DNA from: Chamaesiphon sp041738715
GTDB taxonomy: Bacteria; Cyanobacteriota; Cyanobacteriia; Cyanobacteriales; Chamaesiphonaceae
Direction of reading: 5' to 3'
NCBI GenBank assembly: GCA_041738715.1
Contig: JBGSPI010000095.1
Span: 12,161 to 76,160 of the forward strand
DNA length: 64,000 nt
The position numbers and the translations under genes were made by a program. Under the pieces are notes generated by a model. It saw only the letters and a list, made by a program, of their open reading frames with translations, searched no databases and was not told the origin of the DNA. Shown here piece after piece: positions 16,236 to 24,373 of the stretch (position 1 is the stretch's first letter; each line of letters starts with the position of its first letter).

Positions 16236-17651
16236 ATGGAAAGCTTTCTAGTCAATAAATTTGGTCAATACTGGGCACGAGCGAATCAGTGGTTTTATCG
16301 TACAGCCGATCGAGCCTTGGATGAAGCTTACAAAGCGGCATTAAAAATCAAAGCGATCGAAGATGAATACTTTGGCGGTGAGAAGATCGAGATTAACCCG
16401 GAATTTACAGGAAATCAAGTTGCGACATATTTTCAGACAGATCTCAATAAATATCTAAATATTGCCCGCATTCGACTAGCTGAGTTCCAGACTAGCCGCA
16501 CGATCACGGGGAATAAATACTCCCAAGGATTAGAAAGTCAACAACTAGATCGTAGTTTAAATTCGATCGATCCATATCCGCCAGACATCGAGCAAGAAGC
16601 CCGGATTTTGGAGAAATTGAGCTTCATCGATGATATCTTGACACGCTATGCCGATCGTCCCATCCAACCTGTACTTGTGGATGAAGATCGATCGACATTT
16701 AGCAAACAGGCGATCGATCGAATTAGTAGACTAGGCGATATTACTCTGCCCAGTCAAGAGCGAGGCTCGATCGAACCATCAACTTTTCTGAACTACCCAG
16801 ATCCCCCCCAGTCTAGCAATATGCCTAACCCCTTCGATCGATCGGATAATAGCATGAATAAAAAAGCTATTATCGATCCCTCCCTGATCAAAACCTTTCG
16901 CCGGATTCAGCAAGATCTCAATCCCCAAGCCGAAGCTCAAGTCATCGAAAACTACCGTTTTCATCAGGGCAAAACCAGAACAGCCTTGCGATTTATCCTG
17001 CTCCTGATTTTACTGCCCCTCCTCGTCCAAATCCTCTCCAAAGTCGTCTTCATCGGCCCCGCTGTCAACCTCTATCGTAGCTACAGCAACGCGGATGTCT
17101 TTCTCAATGTCAACCTCGAACAAGAAGCGATGGAAGAAATGGAACGATTTGAGAAGAACCTCAAATTTAAGCAACTGGTGGGCATCCCACCAAAGTTGAC
17201 AACACCAGAGATAGAGGCAAAAGTCAAGGAAAAAGCCGAAGAAATTAAAATAAACTTCTATCGTCAAAGTGCCGAAGCCGTTAAAAACTGGTTTGCTGAT
17301 ATCCTGTCGATCGTCACCTTCGCCTGGTTGATTGTCAACAGCAAACAACAAATTGCCGTCCTCAAATCCTTCCTCGACGATCTCATCTCTGGACTCAGCG
17401 ACACCGCCAAAGCCTTTATCATCATCCTCCTCACCGATACATTTGTTGGCTTTCACTCCCCCCACGGCTGGGAAATCATCCTCGAAGGCACCGCTAAACA
17501 TCTTGGTCTCCCCGAAAACCGCGAGTTCAACTCTCTATTCATCTCCACTTTCCCCGTCCTCATCGATACCGTCTTCAAATACTGGATCTTCCGCTACCTC
17601 AACGGACAATCCCCCTCAGCAGTGGCCACCTACAAAACGATGAATGAGTAA
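16236..17651 (+). CDS. pxcA: Proton extrusion protein PxcA (CemA/CotA family)
   Basis: Inner-membrane protein of 471 aa needed for light-induced proton extrusion in cyanobacteria and related to chloroplast CemA. The soluble N-terminal half begins MESFLVNKFGQYWARANQWF; membrane segments lie near residues 250-280 (ALRFILLLILLPLLVQIL), 350-365 (ILSIVTFAWLIVN), 385-405 (AKAFIIILLTDTFVGFHSPH) and 430-455 (STFPVLIDTVFKYWIFRYLN). The FVGFHSPHGWE motif and C-terminal FKYWIFRYLN are family hallmarks. Length is typical of the cyanobacterial form. Confidence 0.96.
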   Translation: MESFLVNKFGQYWARANQWFYRTADRALDEAYKAALKIKAIEDEYFGGEKIEINPEFTGNQVATYFQTDLNKYLNIARIRLAEFQTSRTITGNKYSQGLESQQLDRSLNSIDPYPPDIEQEARILEKLSFIDDILTRYADRPIQPVLVDEDRSTFSKQAIDRISRLGDITLPSQERGSIEPSTFLNYPDPPQSSNMPNPFDRSDNSMNKKAIIDPSLIKTFRRIQQDLNPQAEAQVIENYRFHQGKTRTALRFILLLILLPLLVQILSKVVFIGPAVNLYRSYSNADVFLNVNLEQEAMEEMERFEKNLKFKQLVGIPPKLTTPEIEAKVKEKAEEIKINFYRQSAEAVKNWFADILSIVTFAWLIVNSKQQIAVLKSFLDDLISGLSDTAKAFIIILLTDTFVGFHSPHGWEIILEGTAKHLGLPENREFNSLFISTFPVLIDTVFKYWIFRYLNGQSPSAVATYKTMNE

Positions 17652-17674
17652 CTAGACTTTATCGCCAAACTTAC

Positions 17675-17914
17675 CTATTGTCCTGTTTTTGTCTGCGGCA
17701 CAACTTCAATTAGTGCTCTCAGTGCCTTATTCACTGACTCCGGTGTTGTGAAAACCTGAGCCACATCCTCATCTAAGACAACTACACTCATCCTTTGGGT
17801 AGAATTGACGAATCGATTAGGTTTCGCCTGGGTATAGTCAAATTCATATTCGACAGCAAGTTCATTATCTAAATGCTGAGATTCTTCAAAATCTGTTTTG
17901 TTCATAATCTTCAC
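17675..17914 (-). CDS. BrnA-like antitoxin partner
   Basis: A 79 aa protein overlapping the 3' end of the BrnT-type toxin gene by 29 bases (start at 17914; an alternative Met at 17905 gives a shorter overlap). It contains EYEFDYTQAKPNRFV and VVVLDEDVAQVFTTPESVNKALRALI, the second part resembling the ribbon-helix-helix-like C terminus of BrnA-type antitoxins in cyanobacteria. Order toxin-antitoxin matches BrnTA. DNA binding and autoregulation are inferred from that family. Confidence 0.8.
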   Translation of the reverse strand: MKIMNKTDFEESQHLDNELAVEYEFDYTQAKPNRFVNSTQRMSVVVLDEDVAQVFTTPESVNKALRALIEVVPQTKTGQ

Positions 17915-18164
17915 TCTCCTTTCGAGTAGCTAGACGAGCACTAATGAGCCGAATCACACCGCAACGTTCTGTAAAAGACACCAGTAATAATTGGTTTTTA
18001 CTAGAATGACCGATGATAATTTCTCTGATTTCACCGATTGAGTGGTGCGGATCGTCAAAAATCGCAGCTAGTGGGTTCTCAAAGATAGTTTGAGCTTCTT
18101 CAAAGCTAATCCCATGTTTTTCAAGGTTGGATCTTTTCTTCGATTCATCCCACTCAAACTTCAT
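17886..18164 (-). CDS. BrnT-family toxin
   Basis: A 92 aa ribonuclease-like toxin. It begins MKFEWDESKKRSNLEKHGI and continues with FEEAQTIFENP, REIIIGHSSKNQLLLVSFTER and RLISARLATRKESEDYE, the complete BrnT pattern (W-D-x-x-K, K-H-G, and the C-terminal ISAR-A-x-x-E). BrnT toxins fold like RelE and cleave RNA. First gene of the pair; the antitoxin overlaps it. ATG start. Third small module in an 8-kb stretch. Confidence 0.9.
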   Translation of the reverse strand: MKFEWDESKKRSNLEKHGISFEEAQTIFENPLAAIFDDPHHSIGEIREIIIGHSSKNQLLLVSFTERCGVIRLISARLATRKESEDYEQNRF

Positions 18165-18406
18165 GCTCGGTATACTGACAACTACTGCCTAGTGTATTCG
18201 ATCTTTAGGTCTTCAGCCTGGATCATTTTGGTTGAGCAACCATAGATCTAAACTGCCGACCAAGGCGGAAAGCTCGATACAACGCGCTTCCAACCAAATT
18301 TAAAAAAATATCCTGATCGGGTGATAGGTAAATAGAAAGAAGTGGGTAAGCTGAGGACACGAAGCAAGCGAACCAATAAACCCCAACCCTTTCGGAGATA
18401 TTAAAA

Positions 18407-18955
18407 GTGAGAACTGAACTACAAGCTAAACTTATCCAACACCTCAACCGCAAACAAAGCGAAAAAGGTTTTACCCTCGTAGAACTCTTAGTTGTAATCA
18501 TCATCATCGGTATTCTAGCTGCAATTGCATTACCTAACTTCTTGAGCCAAGGTGCTAAAGCCAAGCAAACTGAAGCTAAACAAAATGTCGGTCTTGTTAA
18601 CCGCGTTCAAACTGCTTACCGTTCTGAAAACGCTAGTTTTGCAACTTCTTTCGATACCTTAGCTACTGGTACTTTGGCTGGTAACACCAATGCTAGTACT
18701 ACTAGCTATTCCTACGCCCTAAGTGCTAACACAGACACTACCGCTATTACTGCTCAAGCACTAGATACTGCCCTCAAATCCTACAGCGGTGGTACGGTTC
18801 GTTATGTCAACGCTCAAAGTCAGAGTGTGGTTTCCAGTATCGTTTGCGAAGCCAATGCTCCAGGTACTAGTTCAGCAATCGCCCCCACACTGAGTAGTGC
18901 TGGGACTACTGCGTCTGACGCAATCAGTTGTGATAGTGCCTACAAACCATTATAA
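18407..18955 (+). CDS. Type IV major-pilin-like protein, copy 1
   Basis: Type IV pilin-like protein of 182 aa, exported and polymerised after cleavage by prepilin peptidase. The GTG start at 18407 follows GGAG (18394-18397). The prepilin motif is KGFTLVELLVV, with predicted cleavage between Gly21 and Phe22 and the conserved Glu at mature position 5, followed by the hydrophobic helix. Two C-terminal cysteines (SIVCEAN and ISCDSAY) can form the D-loop disulfide. The protein ends YKPL, as does its neighbour at 19176. An efficient terminator hairpin follows. Confidence 0.93.
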   Translation: MRTELQAKLIQHLNRKQSEKGFTLVELLVVIIIIGILAAIALPNFLSQGAKAKQTEAKQNVGLVNRVQTAYRSENASFATSFDTLATGTLAGNTNASTTSYSYALSANTDTTAITAQALDTALKSYSGGTVRYVNAQSQSVVSSIVCEANAPGTSSAIAPTLSSAGTTASDAISCDSAYKPL

Positions 18956-18982
18956 GTTTGATTCTGCTTTTCATCTAGTCCA

Positions 18983-19019
18983 ATGCACTCCCGACTTATT
19001 TAGTTGGGGGTGCATTTTT
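18983..19019 (+). terminator. Rho-independent terminator after pilin copy 1
   Basis: ATGCACTCCC (18983-18992) pairs with GGGGGTGCAT (19005-19014, one mismatch), followed by TTTTT. It separates the two pilin genes into distinct transcription units. Confidence 0.85.
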
Positions 19020-19175
19020 GTAGCAGTAGCTTAGTCATCCTTAATCTAGTTTACACCTTCGATCTTCAAATCCTCCATTTGAAAAAGTTTTAAACGAATG
19101 ACGGATTACCTTAGCAAAATGGGTAAACTGAGGACAGCACAGCAACTAAACCCCATCTCGACGACAATATTCACC

Positions 19176-19706
19176 ATGAGATCTGAACTAGAAGTAAAAT
19201 TCATTCATCACCTCAACCGCAAAGAATGTGGACAAGGTTTTACACTTGTAGAACTTTTAGTGGTGATTATTATCATCGGTATTCTGGCTGCGATCGCCAT
19301 TCCTAATTTTCTCACTCAAAGTGCCAAAGCCAAGCAAACAGAAGCCAAACAAAATGTCTCTCTAATTAACCGCTATCAAACTGCCTATCGGGCCGAAAAC
19401 CCTACCTTTGCCAATACATTCGATATATTAGCTACTGGTGTTCTCTCCGGCGGATCGCAGGCAAGCACTAGTGAGTATACTTACAATATTATTGCTGCTA
19501 GCGATTCTACCACCATTACTGCCACAACCAACAATAGTGCTCTAAAATCTTACGGTGGTGGTACATTTAGATATGCAAATGCTCAAAATCAAAGTGTTGT
19601 TTCTAGTCTTATTTGTGAAGCCAATAACCCAGGTACTAGCACAGTAAGTTTACCGAATATTGGTAGTAATTCAATTTCTTGCGCTAGTGGTTATAAGCCA
19701 TTATAA
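19176..19706 (+). CDS. Type IV major-pilin-like protein, copy 2
   Basis: Paralog of the preceding pilin, 176 aa from the ATG at 19176. That start aligns with the first copy (MRSELEVKFIHHLNRK against MRTELQAKLIQHLNRK); an upstream in-frame ATG at 19098 would add 26 residues with no counterpart and would bury the prepilin leader. Cleavage is predicted between Gly21 and Phe22 of GFTLVELLVV. Two C-terminal cysteines and the YKPL ending are conserved, while the variable region differs. No strong Shine-Dalgarno is seen. Confidence 0.92.
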   Translation: MRSELEVKFIHHLNRKECGQGFTLVELLVVIIIIGILAAIAIPNFLTQSAKAKQTEAKQNVSLINRYQTAYRAENPTFANTFDILATGVLSGGSQASTSEYTYNIIAASDSTTITATTNNSALKSYGGGTFRYANAQNQSVVSSLICEANNPGTSTVSLPNIGSNSISCASGYKPL

Positions 19707-19804
19707 TTCGATTTTTAGTTAAGATTCAATATTGACTTATCTACAATAGTAATAATTGAATTGCGATCAAAAATAATCTACCCTTTTCTAAAATTTAAGC
19801 TACC

Positions 19805-22006
19805 ATGACAATGATATGTAGTCCAACTAAACTGGATATCGATCCAGAATTAAATGCAATAGATTTTTATGAATCGCAGATCGAAATCGATCAGACCTGC
19901 ATTGATAATTATTGGCACTTAGGGGTTGCTTATTTATTAGCGGGTAGGGAAGAAGATGCTCAACTTGCTTGGTTTACACCTCTATCTACAACTACTGAAA
20001 TAGACAATCTCACCAGCGATTTAGTACTCATTCTAGAGCAAACCGCGAAAGATTTAGCTCAAATACCAGATTTGGCACAAGCTTGGTTAGTTCGTAAGCA
20101 TATCCATCTGTTGATGCCAGATCGACTAGAAAATATTCTGGAGTCGATTGTCTTAGCACATGAAATGGACATCTTTACTTCAGAACAATTCATTGAATGG
20201 GATGTCGATCGTCTACTTTTAGAAAGAGAATGCCTTGAGAATCTTGATGAAGATTTACTGGCACGCTGCTTAAGAGCATTAATTGACATTCCAATAGATA
20301 CAAGTTTCAAAACTGTTAAATCATTCCTCCAATTAGCTGGAAAACATCAAGATAGATTAATTTATAGAACAACCATTACAGCATTCAATCTTTTTCATCA
20401 AAAAAATGATCGAGTTACCGCAATAGCTCTAGCAGAAATTTGTCATGAAATTATCCCAGAAAAATTAAATACTATTCAGGTTCTAAGCGGATTTTATTCT
20501 CTTTCTGGCATTTACAATAAAGCCGTATATGCGGTAGAACTGTATGCAAATTTAGCTTCTGAAATCGTCGAAAAATTATTTGCCAGCTATCTATCTCAGG
20601 GCGTTCATTTTACGGCTGGTAACTGGGAAGGTGTCGAAAAAAGGCTTACAGAACATCGTCGATTATTGTCAGAGATAATCAAGCTGTCTCCACAGAACTT
20701 AAGTTACGGACAAACACAGAGATTGGTTGTTTCTTCTTTTTTCTCACCTTACATTGAAGATAACCCCAAAGTTAATAAACTGCTACAAAATCAATTAGCA
20801 ACTATTTATCAGAAAAACCTTGAGCCACTACAATTCAAATCAGAACTAGATGACACATTACTTAAGAAAAAAACAAGCTGCTTGAGAATAGGCTATGTTG
20901 GCTCTACTTTTAAAACCCATTCTGTTGGTCTACTGAGTAGATGGTTAATCCATCATCACGATCGCCAATCTTTTCAAATATTTGTTTATTCATTGAATTT
21001 AGATAAAGAAGATGGATTCAATCATCACTGGTTTCGAGACAAAGTGGATGTCAGCTATTACTTTACCGGACATCCACAAGAAGTTGCGGCTCAAATTCAA
21101 GCAGATGAAATTGACATTCTCATCGAATTAGATAGTCTTACTTTCGATCTGACTTGTCTGGTAACAGCGTATAAGCCTGCCCCCGTACAAGTATCTTGGT
21201 TGGGTTGGGACTCTTCTGGGATTCCAGCCATAGATTATTTTCTTGCCGATCCTTACGTCCTTCCAGATGATGCTCAGGAGTATTATCAAGAGAAGATTTG
21301 GCGATTACCTCAAACTTATCTAGCTGTCGAAGGATTTGAGGTTGGTATTCCTACTCTGCGACGTGAAGATCTGAATATCCCATCTGATGCGGTTATTTAT
21401 TTTAGCAGTCAGTCTGGTTATAAACGTCATCCAGATAATATTCGCTGCCAGATGGAGATTATCAAAGCCGTTCCCAATAGTTACTTTTTAATTAAAGGTA
21501 AAAGCGACCCAGAAACTATTCAAAACTTTTTTGGTAAATTGGCCGCAGAAGTAGGCATCGAGCTAGATCGGTTACGCTTTTTGGATCGAGATATCAATGA
21601 ACCGATTCACCGTGCGAATCTAACGATTGCTGATATTGTTCTCGACACTTTTCCCTATAATGGTGCCACGACGACGCTAGAAACTCTCTGGATGGGAATT
21701 CCGATGGTAACTCAAGTAGGGCAGCAATTTGCCGCACGGAATAGTTATACCTTTATGCTAAATGCTGGGATTGAGGAAGGGATTGCTTGGAGTCGGGAAG
21801 AATATATCGAATGGGGGATAAAACTGGGACTCGATCGCGAGTTAAGAGATAAAATTGCTGGTAAATTAAGATCGGGTAGATCGACTGCACCTGTCTGGAA
21901 TGCCAAACAATTTACACTTGATATGGAGCAGGCATATCGAGAAATGTGGGCAAAATATCAGGAGCAACAAAATCTGGATGTACTCGATTTACACGATCTC
22001 AACTGA
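19805..22006 (+). CDS. TPR-containing SPINDLY/OGT-like glycosyltransferase
   Basis: A 733 aa protein. The N-terminal about 340 residues are helical and TPR-like; the C-terminal domain (about 355-715) matches the GT41-type O-linked GlcNAc transferase family: GYVGSTFKTHSVGLLSRWL, then PAPVQVSWLGWDSSGIPAIDYFLAD, SSQSGYKRHPDNIRCQMEI and NGATTTLETLWMGIP. The His in KTHSVG and Lys in YKRHP fall at family active-site positions. Such enzymes glycosylate proteins on Ser/Thr in the cytoplasm. Location directly after two serine/threonine-rich pilins suggests, but does not prove, pilin glycosylation. Confidence 0.87.
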   Translation: MTMICSPTKLDIDPELNAIDFYESQIEIDQTCIDNYWHLGVAYLLAGREEDAQLAWFTPLSTTTEIDNLTSDLVLILEQTAKDLAQIPDLAQAWLVRKHIHLLMPDRLENILESIVLAHEMDIFTSEQFIEWDVDRLLLERECLENLDEDLLARCLRALIDIPIDTSFKTVKSFLQLAGKHQDRLIYRTTITAFNLFHQKNDRVTAIALAEICHEIIPEKLNTIQVLSGFYSLSGIYNKAVYAVELYANLASEIVEKLFASYLSQGVHFTAGNWEGVEKRLTEHRRLLSEIIKLSPQNLSYGQTQRLVVSSFFSPYIEDNPKVNKLLQNQLATIYQKNLEPLQFKSELDDTLLKKKTSCLRIGYVGSTFKTHSVGLLSRWLIHHHDRQSFQIFVYSLNLDKEDGFNHHWFRDKVDVSYYFTGHPQEVAAQIQADEIDILIELDSLTFDLTCLVTAYKPAPVQVSWLGWDSSGIPAIDYFLADPYVLPDDAQEYYQEKIWRLPQTYLAVEGFEVGIPTLRREDLNIPSDAVIYFSSQSGYKRHPDNIRCQMEIIKAVPNSYFLIKGKSDPETIQNFFGKLAAEVGIELDRLRFLDRDINEPIHRANLTIADIVLDTFPYNGATTTLETLWMGIPMVTQVGQQFAARNSYTFMLNAGIEEGIAWSREEYIEWGIKLGLDRELRDKIAGKLRSGRSTAPVWNAKQFTLDMEQAYREMWAKYQEQQNLDVLDLHDLN

Positions 22007-22032
22007 TCATTCCTGAAACATAGACTGATTGT

Positions 22033-22058
22033 GGGCACTAAGCGTAGCTTGAGTGCCC
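22033..22058. terminator. Hairpin between convergent genes
   Basis: GGGCACT plus AAGC (22033-22043) pairs with GCTT plus AGTGCCC (22047-22058), with a single bulged G. It lies between the glycosyltransferase stop and the end of the small minus-strand gene, a position suited to a bidirectional terminator. T-run is weak. Confidence 0.55.
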
Positions 22059-22082
22059 AACTAGCACGTTAAAATTTGCAAA

Positions 22083-22271
22083 TTAATAAGCAAGAGTCTC
22101 TAGGGTCTCGCGCAGATAGCGTTGCACGCGAGCATCTAAGTTAAGATCGGCTTGTTCGATCGTCGATAATTGGGTTGCCCAATGCTGAAATCCAGGACTA
22201 GCAGCGATCGCTTGTTTGAGACTAGTCCAAACACTGGTGTCGTTGGTCGGTGCAGGTGAAGAAATACTCAT
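22083..22271 (-). CDS. Conserved small cyanobacterial protein of unknown function
   Basis: A 62 aa protein from the ATG at 22271 (MSISSPAPTND), ending VQRYLRETLETLAY. The tail RYLRETLETLAY and the central LKQAIAASPGFQHW resemble a small protein I recall as widely conserved in cyanobacteria. The frame extends upstream to 22337 but the extra residues look like untranslated leader. No signal peptide, membrane segment or catalytic motif. It lies upstream of none of its neighbours in an obvious operon. Confidence 0.75.
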   Translation of the reverse strand: MSISSPAPTNDTSVWTSLKQAIAASPGFQHWATQLSTIEQADLNLDARVQRYLRETLETLAY

Positions 22272-22406
22272 GTGAAAACTGTGCCAAAAAACGAATAATT
22301 TTGTTGTGGCGAGAAGTTTTACAGCAACTTTTGTCACAGCTTTTATTGTAACCCAGTTTATCAGTAGAAATCGTTACATTGGACACAGGTTGAATATAAA
22401 TTTCAG

Positions 22407-23165
22407 CTAGTGCGTGAGAGTCAGAATATCATTTTTCGCCAGACAGCCATCTTCCAAATGGACAATCCGATCGGCTACATCTAAAATCCGGTTATCATGA
22501 GTCACCATCAGGATAGTTGTACCCTGTTCTTTGGCTAATTTTTGCATAATTTCGACAATCTCCCGTCCTGACTTACTATCGAGTGCGGCGGTAGGTTCAT
22601 CAGCTAAAACGAGTTTAGGATGGCTCATTAGGGCACGAGCGATGGCTACGCGCTGTTTTTGCCCACCAGAAAGACTATCTGGATAGTAATTCTTCCGTTC
22701 GCTCAAACCCACCGCATCGAGCATCTGGATGGCACGATCTTTGATTTCATGAGTACTCATTTCGGGATGAAGTTGTCCCGCCATTTGGACGTTTTGCTGG
22801 GCTGTTAGGGATTTGAGGAGGTTATGGGCTTGAAAGATATAACCAATATTCCGTCGAACTTCGATTGTTTGTTTTTTACTCGCGCCTACCATTTCGACTC
22901 CGAGGACTTGCATACTCCCTGATTGAGGAGAGCGTAAGCCGCCCGATAGTGTAAGGAGAGTGGTTTTGCCAGAACCGGAGGGTCCTGTCATAATCACGAT
23001 TTCTCCTCTCCCAATTTCGAGATTAATGTCAAATAGGACTTGTTTTTTCAGATTGCCTTTGCCAAAGTAATGGTTGAGATTAGTAACAGCAACAACTATA
23101 TCTCGATCGAGATTAGGTCGATCCATCTGGACTGATTCTAGCGACTTTGATTTGAATCCCAACAT
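22407..23165 (-). CDS. devA: DevA-type ABC exporter ATP-binding protein
   Basis: ATPase of 252 aa in the DevBCA exporter (MacB-like group). Walker A GPSGSGKTT (about 60-68), Q-loop FQAHNLLKSLTAQQN, signature LSGGQKQR, Walker B LVLADEPTAALD and VTHDNR are intact. DevBCA pumps work with TolC to export glycolipids or other compounds across the cell envelope. The gene is the last of three on the minus strand, 45 bases after devC. Gene name by operon context and family resemblance; substrate unknown. Confidence 0.9.
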   Translation of the reverse strand: MLGFKSKSLESVQMDRPNLDRDIVVAVTNLNHYFGKGNLKKQVLFDINLEIGRGEIVIMTGPSGSGKTTLLTLSGGLRSPQSGSMQVLGVEMVGASKKQTIEVRRNIGYIFQAHNLLKSLTAQQNVQMAGQLHPEMSTHEIKDRAIQMLDAVGLSERKNYYPDSLSGGQKQRVAIARALMSHPKLVLADEPTAALDSKSGREIVEIMQKLAKEQGTTILMVTHDNRILDVADRIVHLEDGCLAKNDILTLTH

Positions 23166-23210
23166 ATATTGATTAGTATAATATTTATTTGTATTTAATT
23201 ATCAATTAAT

Positions 23211-24365
23211 TTAAAACATATCAGCAGGATCGGCAGCGCGGAGTTTTCGCACCGCGATCACCCCAGAAATAACACACATTATCATTGTTAAAGTTAGAAC
23301 TGTAATGGCACGAGCTACGGTCATCATTAATGGCAGATTGGTAGCATTACGGGTGAGAGAATACAGTCCAACTGCGGCAAACATACCAGGAAAAAAACCA
23401 ACGATTGACAGAATAATTGCTTCTTGAAAAACAACTGTCAATAGATAGAAATCTGTATAACCCATTGCCTTGAGTGTCGCATATTCAGATAAGTGATCGG
23501 CAACATCAGTATAGAGAATTTGATAGACAATCACGATACCTACAATGAAACCCATGACAGTTCCCAGGGTAAAAATAAACCCGATCGCTGTACCCGTTTG
23601 CCAGTAAAGTAGTTCCTTTGCAATGAATTCTTTGCGAGAAAAAATGACCACATCTTTGGGAAAATATTCACGCATTGCGGCAATGGTGGCGGGAATATCA
23701 GTGCCTTCTTTTACTTGCACCACGCCAATATCAATTAACCCTCGATCGCGTTTGAATAACCTAATAAAGTTAGTGTCACTAGTCAATAAGTTGCCATCGG
23801 CACCAAAGGAAGCTCCTAGTGTGAATAATCCACCAACGGTAATCCGCCGGCTCTGGATCTCCGTTTCTACTTTTTTCCCTTCATTAAATAGTCGAGGAAT
23901 CGGGCCAAATTGTTCGCGAGATTTGGTGTCAAATAAATAAGTATCTTGAATTTTTAGTTTATCAATATTCTCTTTGATCCCTGGTAGTTGAAACATTTCA
24001 GCTTCGTTAGGATTAAAACCATAAACCATGATTCCCCGTGTGCTTTTATCAACGGGATTTTTCCAAATCGTCTGATTGATATAAATCGATGATGCTGTCT
24101 TAACTCCCGGAAAGGCAAGGGTTTGATAAAGTCGCCGACTGGGAAAAGGCTTCATCGCAATCAAGGCTGTAGATTGCGGACTTTGGAGAAAAATATCACC
24201 ATTAAGATTGCTGTGAAACCGAATAGCACTTTCAAATAGAGCATCACGGAAGCCTAACTGCATAAACATCAAGATGTCAGCAAAACTAATCCCCGCGATC
24301 GCTACTAATAACCGAATTTTTTCGTGACTAAGTTGTAACCAAGCAAGTGGAATATTCCTAAACAT
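23211..24365 (-). CDS. devC: DevC-type ABC exporter permease
   Basis: Inner-membrane permease of 384 aa in the MacB/FtsX-like fold. An N-terminal helix (IRLLVAIAGISFADILMFMQ, about 18-37) is followed by a large periplasmic domain (about 45-255), then three helices (about 260-290, 310-340 and 350-375), the last near VLTLTMIMCVISGVIA. It ends LRAADPADMF, a typical DevC tail. Spaced eight bases after devB, so co-translated. No strong sign of a specific substrate. Confidence 0.9.
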   Translation of the reverse strand: MFRNIPLAWLQLSHEKIRLLVAIAGISFADILMFMQLGFRDALFESAIRFHSNLNGDIFLQSPQSTALIAMKPFPSRRLYQTLAFPGVKTASSIYINQTIWKNPVDKSTRGIMVYGFNPNEAEMFQLPGIKENIDKLKIQDTYLFDTKSREQFGPIPRLFNEGKKVETEIQSRRITVGGLFTLGASFGADGNLLTSDTNFIRLFKRDRGLIDIGVVQVKEGTDIPATIAAMREYFPKDVVIFSRKEFIAKELLYWQTGTAIGFIFTLGTVMGFIVGIVIVYQILYTDVADHLSEYATLKAMGYTDFYLLTVVFQEAIILSIVGFFPGMFAAVGLYSLTRNATNLPLMMTVARAITVLTLTMIMCVISGVIAVRKLRAADPADMF

Positions 24366-24373
24366 CTTATTAA

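Noticed and set aside
16779..17501. Long minus-strand open frames opposite pxcA
   Set aside because: They mirror the codon pattern of a well-supported gene on the plus strand and contain no domain.
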